9,876 nt of DNA, from positions 1 through 9,876 of the forward strand of contig JAGKVE010000070.1 in assembly GCA_021152555.1 (NCBI GenBank), read 5' to 3'. The DNA comes from Bacteroidia bacterium. Lineage in GTDB: Bacteria > Bacteroidota > Bacteroidia > Bacteroidales > Paludibacteraceae. Position numbers and translations under genes: made by a program. Below are positions 6,530 to 9,876 of this stretch, one piece after another (the stretch's first letter is position 1; every line of letters begins with the position of its first letter). Under the pieces are notes generated by a model that saw only the letters and a list, made by a program, of their open reading frames with translations, had not been told where the DNA came from and did no database searches.

Positions 6530-8284
6530 ATGAAAAAAAAGATCCTATTTGCTGCAACAATGTTTGTTGCATTATTATTTTCCGCTTGTGATGGAGGTGC
6601 AAATAATCCTTCAGCGCAAGGAGAAAAAAATTCCGAACACGGAATGTATGTTGGTATCACAGGGTTTAGTGACAATGTAGAATTTTATGGCTCACAAAAT
6701 CATCGGTATATGGTCCTGACACCATCAAATGTGGGCACTTACACTTCGTTTATTAATTCACTATCTATGGGAGACGCTACTGTCCTCTATTACGCTGTGG
6801 ATAATAATCTGAGTTATCTTCAAAATTGTACCTTCCCTGATGACTTGTCAAGTGTAAATATAATTACATTTACGGATGGATTAAATCAAGGTTCTCGTGC
6901 GTTGGATAAGCAAAACGGTAATCATGATTATGCAGCAAACGATAAATCGTATGTGGCAGAGGTAAATAGAAAAATCAAAAATATAAAAGTTCAAGGACTT
7001 TCTATAAATGCCTATGCAATCGGCATTAAAGGTAAAGATGTATCGGGAGATGCAGTCGCTACATTTCAAGACAACTTGGTACAACTAAGTAGTTCTAAGG
7101 ATAACGCGATGGAAGTTTCCAATATGGATGAAGTTAGTGCTAAATTTAAAGAAATTGCTGCATCTTTATATAGCAAGTCTGAAAGTACAAATCTGACGAT
7201 TACTATTCCTATGCCCTCTGAGAACGAAAAAGAACGTTTTACTTTTGATAATGTTACTGATGCTGCCGCTTCTAAATGTTACATAGAAGGCGTATATGCT
7301 AATGGTGCACTTACTAATATAACTTATGTGGGCTGTATGAGTAATAGTGGCAAAGAAGTTCCTGAACAAGCGGCTGGTGGGGTAAAAATCAAATTCGAGT
7401 TTATAAACTTTACTGATGAGCAGGGGAAGGCTGTTAGCACGACATATATGCAGCAATGGCATATGGAGCCGGGGCAAACAACTTGGACACGCAATTCTGA
7501 ATTTAAACCGGCTGAATCTATTGATATCAAAGAAGAGCACAAAACCGCTGTTGTAATGTTGATATTAGACTGCTCGTCTTCCTTGGGAAGTGATTTTACA
7601 AAAGTCAAGGCCGCTGCAAACGATTTTATCAAGACTCTTGCTGGAGAAACTGTAGACAATCCGGGCATAGATAATCAACCTCATTGTTGGGAAGCCACAT
7701 ATACCTACTCAGGCACCACGATAACAACCTATGTTTGGGCAACTGAAGAAGAAATGATAGAAAATGCAAGGATAATGAATGATGATCCCGATTTCTCAAA
7801 CGTAAGTTATCGACTATCTTCTGCTAATGATGAATATTCTTGTGAAGCTTTGAATGAAGGTGGTTGGTCTAATACGGCTCAGGTAAGATTTGCTAAAGAA
7901 AATGATAACGAGCGAGTTTGGGTAATGGCTATTGGCCAAGTTGATGCAGATAACAATTTGGTTCAGACTCTTGCCGAATATGAATTTGGTACAAGCAGGG
8001 GAGTAACTTCTTATTATGATATTCCGGCAGGCGAGCATGTTCCTGTATTATATTATGCTGCAGATACCGATGAAGATAGTGGATGGTATTATGCATTAGA
8101 TGAGCACTTTTATAGTTTCCAGCCAAACAAAAAATACACCTATTCATGTGGTGATGATGGACAATACTTGGAATTTACTATCACTCTTGACGGCTCAATT
8201 AATGCCCCTGCTAAAAGCAAAGTAGTTGCAAGAATGAAAATTCACAAATCGCAACTTGGCACTTTACGGCAATTCCGCAAATAG
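6530..8284 (+). CDS. VWA-domain lipoprotein of a Bacteroidales family
   Basis: This 584-residue protein has a lipoprotein signal (MKKK, hydrophobic core, LFSAC with Cys20) and should be anchored in a membrane. Residues 39-210 resemble most of a von Willebrand A fold: strand MYVGITGFSDNV, the metal-site Thr84 in GDATVLYYAV, Asp116 in IITFTDGLNQGS, and a closing helix (DEVSAKFKEIAASLY). The first metal motif, DxSxS, is missing there. It occurs instead at 347-351 (DCSSS in AVVMLILDCSSSLGSDF), after a beta-rich stretch. The C-terminal 200 residues have no motif I recognise. I recall similar two-part proteins from Bacteroidales annotated only as VWA proteins, with no known function. The start is preceded by AT-rich sequence without a Shine-Dalgarno site, normal for the phylum. 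The gene is clearly more AT-rich than its neighbours, which suggests separate origin. Transcription probably comes from 6084-6091 through the structured leader. Confidence 0.85.
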   Translation: MKKKILFAATMFVALLFSACDGGANNPSAQGEKNSEHGMYVGITGFSDNVEFYGSQNHRYMVLTPSNVGTYTSFINSLSMGDATVLYYAVDNNLSYLQNCTFPDDLSSVNIITFTDGLNQGSRALDKQNGNHDYAANDKSYVAEVNRKIKNIKVQGLSINAYAIGIKGKDVSGDAVATFQDNLVQLSSSKDNAMEVSNMDEVSAKFKEIAASLYSKSESTNLTITIPMPSENEKERFTFDNVTDAAASKCYIEGVYANGALTNITYVGCMSNSGKEVPEQAAGGVKIKFEFINFTDEQGKAVSTTYMQQWHMEPGQTTWTRNSEFKPAESIDIKEEHKTAVVMLILDCSSSLGSDFTKVKAAANDFIKTLAGETVDNPGIDNQPHCWEATYTYSGTTITTYVWATEEEMIENARIMNDDPDFSNVSYRLSSANDEYSCEALNEGGWSNTAQVRFAKENDNERVWVMAIGQVDADNNLVQTLAEYEFGTSRGVTSYYDIPAGEHVPVLYYAADTDEDSGWYYALDEHFYSFQPNKKYTYSCGDDGQYLEFTITLDGSINAPAKSKVVARMKIHKSQLGTLRQFRK

Positions 8285-8316
8285 AATTGCGTACTCTTCG
8301 TATATTTTATTGGAGG

Positions 8317-8346
8317 AGAGTCACTCAATTTTTGAGTGGCTCTTTT
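8317..8346 (+). terminator. Intrinsic terminator of the VWA gene
   Basis: GAGTCACTCAA (8318-8328) pairs with TTGAGTGGCTC (8332-8342) with one G-U pair and a three-T loop, followed by TTTT (8343-8346). It lies 33 bases after the stop codon. Confidence 0.85.
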
Positions 8347-8665
8347 ATTTGCTCTGTGGTTCTATCCCGTTTTTGTTGTTTACGCTCTGCCCTGCGTTTT
8401 CCTTTCTCGCGCATTTTTACGCGCCCCCTTCCTCCCTCGCTACTCCCGCGCCCTACCACCTCCAGCCTGCTTCACCCCAAGCAGGCTGGTTTTTCTCTGT
8501 CCTCATCCCGTTGTCTATTTTTGCATTCCCAATTCCCAATAGTTCGTTCCTTTTCGGAACATGCTGTCACCTCCTCTGCCCGTTCCTTTAATTCATAATT
8601 TTTAATTTCCTCCCATCTCCCTTTCCTCCGTTCGTTATCTCGGCATTCGATGGCTTTTATCGCCC
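8347..8665. other. Pyrimidine-rich intergenic stretch without a gene
   Basis: No convincing coding sequence is seen: the overlapping open frames here are low-complexity and rich in Ser, Pro, Phe and Leu. The plus strand is strongly C/T-rich. It contains a second terminator hairpin (8462-8494), CCTACCACC at 8452-8460, which matches the flank of palindrome copy a2, and a short ATTCCCAATTCCCAAT repeat (8525-8540). The region ends exactly where the second copy of the 68-bp element begins. Confidence 0.6.
8462..8494 (+). terminator. Strong intrinsic terminator
   Basis: CCAGCCTGCTT (8462-8472) and AAGCAGGCTGG (8479-8489) are perfect 11-bp arms around CACCCC, followed by TTTTT (8490-8494). No gene ends close by. 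It may be a backup for the VWA transcript or the remnant of a lost gene, and it insulates the module 2 promoter. Confidence 0.85.
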
Positions 8666-8733
8666 CATATGCAAATTATAGCAAAAAATTATGCTTTTAT
8701 TTGCACATATCAACTATTTTGTGTAATTTTGCA
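8666..8733 (+). repeat. 68-bp promoter-bearing direct repeat, copy 2
   Basis: This is the same element as 6026-6093, in the same orientation, with two mismatches. The minus-strand -33 sequence is kept, but no matching -7 box lies at 8644-8651, so here only the plus-strand promoter is complete. Confidence 0.9.
8700..8731 (+). promoter_or_regulatory. Bacteroidetes-type promoter of module 2
   Basis: TTTG (8700-8703), 20 bases, TAATTTTG (8724-8731): identical in boxes and spacing to the module 1 promoter. It drives leader 2 and the restriction-modification gene. Confidence 0.8.
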
Positions 8734-8745
8734 ACGCAAAATGTA

Positions 8746-8924
8746 ACGCTGGCACCGACAGCGTAAAAAAGCGGTGACAAGTGCAAGATGTTGCACAAAA
8801 GGATTTATTAATTAGCGTCTGTCAGGCAGTTCCTAGGGCCGTAACTTGGGCGACAAAATATCGCCCGTTTTTTATGCCCTAAGATACGAATCGCAGAATA
8901 AGTAGCGAACCATAACAGACGCTA
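8746..8924 (+). ncRNA. Structured leader RNA 2, with possible pseudoknot
   Basis: ACGCTG (8746-8751) pairs with CAGCGT (8759-8764). The loop bases CACCG (8753-8757) can pair with CGGTG (8772-8776) beyond an A-rich linker (AAAAAAG), which makes an H-type pseudoknot. GTGCAA/TTGCAC (8781-8786, 8791-8796) follows. Then TAGCGTCTGT (8813-8822) pairs perfectly with ACAGACGCTA (8915-8924), closing a domain that ends two bases before the ATG at 8927. Inside it are TAGGGC/GCCCTA (8834-8839, 8876-8881) around a T-tract hairpin. I do not recognise the RNA family. The layout fits a cis-acting control element for the restriction enzyme. Confidence 0.6.
8848..8873 (+). terminator. Terminator-like hairpin inside leader 2
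   Basis: GGGCGA (8848-8853) pairs with TCGCCC (8861-8866) around a seven-base loop, followed by G and six Ts (8868-8873). It lies 53 bases before the start codon, inside a larger helix. The two nearby GGGC and GCCC pairs (8836-8839, 8876-8879) allow an alternative fold that would disrupt it, as in an attenuator. Confidence 0.6.
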
Positions 8925-8926
8925 CT

Positions 8927-9876
8927 ATGACAACTGCGCAACAGCAAAAGGCTGCCGCTCTTTTTGCGCAAGAGTGGCAAGGTAAAGGCTATGAGAAAGG
9001 CGATACACAACGATTTTGGTTGGAGTTACTCCAAAAAGTATTAGGTGTTGAGGATCCTTATCAGTTTATTACATTCGAAGACCAAGTGTTAGTCGAGTCC
9101 ACCAATTTCATGGATGGATATATCGACTCGACTAAAGTTCTCATTGAGCAAAAGAGTATCGAAAAAGAGTTAGGCAAAGGGATAAAGCAATCCGATGGCT
9201 CAACCCTTAATCCTTTCCAGCAGGCGAAGAAATATATTGTGGGCTTGCCGCTTTCACGTCACCCTCGTTGGGTTGTTACTTCCAATTTCAGGGAGTTTTG
9301 GGTGTATGATATGGAGCAGCCGAATGGTGAGCCACAGAAGATACTACTTGAGAATCTGGAGAAGGAATACTACCGTCTGCAGTTCCTTGTAGATGCGGGT
9401 AATGAGCACCTGAAGCGCGAAATGGAGGTTTCGGTAAAGGCAGGTCTGTTAGTCGGTCAGATTCACGACAAGTTATTAGAGCAATATATTGAGAAAGATA
9501 CCGTTCAGACTTTGCACAGCCTGAATGTATTGTGCGTGCGGCTGGTGTTCTGTCTGTATGCGGAAGACGCAGGTTTGTTTGGCTCTAAAACAGCTTTCCA
9601 TGATTATTTAGCGCATTATGAGGCACGAGATATTCGTCGTGCTTTGCTTGATTTATTCGACGTGCTCGACACGCATGAAAGCGAACGAGATCCGTATATG
9701 GACGACCGACTAAAGGCATTCCCTTATGTCAATGGAGGTTTGTTCAGCCATGATTCTTCGCTCGTAGTGCCGCATTTTACGGATGAACTGAAAGAATTGA
9801 TGCTCTCCAAAGCATCTGCGGATTTCGACTGGAGCGAGATTTCTCCAACTATCTTCGGAGCCGTCTTTGAGAGCAC
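8927..9876 (+). CDS. MmeI-like type IIL restriction-modification enzyme, N-terminal part
   Basis: The frame is open from ATG 8927 to the window end (316 complete codons, no stop). TAG at 8903-8905 and no other ATG after it fix the start. Members of this family join a nuclease, a spacer, an N6-adenine methyltransferase and a target-recognition domain in one chain of about 900-1000 residues. Seen here is the nuclease domain, with a D-x6-ExK active site (Asp67 in GYIDSTKV, Glu74 and Lys76 in IEQKS) and the PRWVVTSNFREFWVYD strand (113-128). A helical spacer follows, with LYAEDAGLF, PYVNGGLF (266-273) and FDWSEISPTIFGAVFES (300-316). The methyltransferase motifs and target-recognition domain should lie beyond the window. 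The nuclease residues look intact, so restriction is possible rather than methylation alone. Expression probably depends on the shared 68-bp promoter and leader 2. Confidence 0.9.
   Translation, partial: MTTAQQQKAAALFAQEWQGKGYEKGDTQRFWLELLQKVLGVEDPYQFITFEDQVLVESTNFMDGYIDSTKVLIEQKSIEKELGKGIKQSDGSTLNPFQQAKKYIVGLPLSRHPRWVVTSNFREFWVYDMEQPNGEPQKILLENLEKEYYRLQFLVDAGNEHLKREMEVSVKAGLLVGQIHDKLLEQYIEKDTVQTLHSLNVLCVRLVFCLYAEDAGLFGSKTAFHDYLAHYEARDIRRALLDLFDVLDTHESERDPYMDDRLKAFPYVNGGLFSHDSSLVVPHFTDELKELMLSKASADFDWSEISPTIFGAVFES

Noticed and set aside
8256..8598. Three overlapping open frames after the VWA gene
   Set aside because: They span a terminator and C/T-rich low-complexity sequence, and the products are Ser/Pro/Phe/Leu-rich without motifs.
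6026..8733. A transposon or insertion sequence between the direct repeats
   Set aside because: There is no transposase or recombinase. The repeats contain promoters and are much longer than target-site duplications.
8746..8776. A preQ1-I riboswitch
   Set aside because: The pseudoknot topology and A-rich linker are similar, but the loop and tail do not carry the preQ1-I consensus, and a restriction enzyme is not a queuosine gene.

Overview
The window looks like Bacteroidales chromosome. The evidence is two lipoprotein signal peptides, a TonB-dependent receptor with Bacteroidetes features, three exact matches to the Bacteroidetes promoter consensus (TTTG, 19-21 bases, TAnnTTTG), AT-rich starts without Shine-Dalgarno sites, and protein families typical of the order. 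I cannot name the genus. Base composition is uneven: bases 1 to about 6000 and the 3' end are GC-balanced to GC-rich, while the VWA lipoprotein gene at 6530-8284 is visibly AT-rich.

Layout. Bases 1-908 hold the C-terminal part of an AsmA-family envelope protein, followed after one base by a lipoprotein peptidyl-dipeptidase of the M3 (Dcp) family (910-3003). A small polytopic membrane protein of unknown function follows (3064-3588, TTG start). It overlaps tail to tail by 35 bp with a TonB-dependent receptor on the minus strand (5863 down to 3554). That receptor is preceded by a clear TPP riboswitch (about 5859-5970), so it is most likely the outer-membrane thiamin or thiamin-phosphate importer. 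The predicted P1 helix of the riboswitch contains the start codon.

Divergent from the receptor is an unusual pair of modules. A 68-bp element occurs twice in direct orientation, at 6026-6093 and 8666-8733, with 66 of 68 bases identical. Each copy carries a complete Bacteroidetes promoter, and each is followed by a different, highly base-paired leader with a hairpin and T-tract, then a gene. Module 1 is a roughly 430-nt leader plus an AT-rich lipoprotein with an unusually ordered VWA domain (6530-8284). Module 2 is a roughly 190-nt leader with a potential H-type pseudoknot and a 10-bp helix ending two bases before the ATG. It leads into an MmeI-like type IIL restriction-modification enzyme that runs off the window (8927 onward).

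Short repeats add a second theme. GC-rich palindromes (core resembling CCCTCCC-TTCA-GGGAGGG) lie in frame inside three different protein genes. Heptanucleotide tandem repeats lie inside two of the same genes, where a change in copy number would shift the frame.

As a whole, the left part serves the cell envelope and thiamin uptake. The right part looks like an accessory region in which a shared promoter element and structured leaders control a surface or periplasmic VWA protein and a DNA restriction enzyme. The leaders match no RNA family that I recognise, and no database search was possible.
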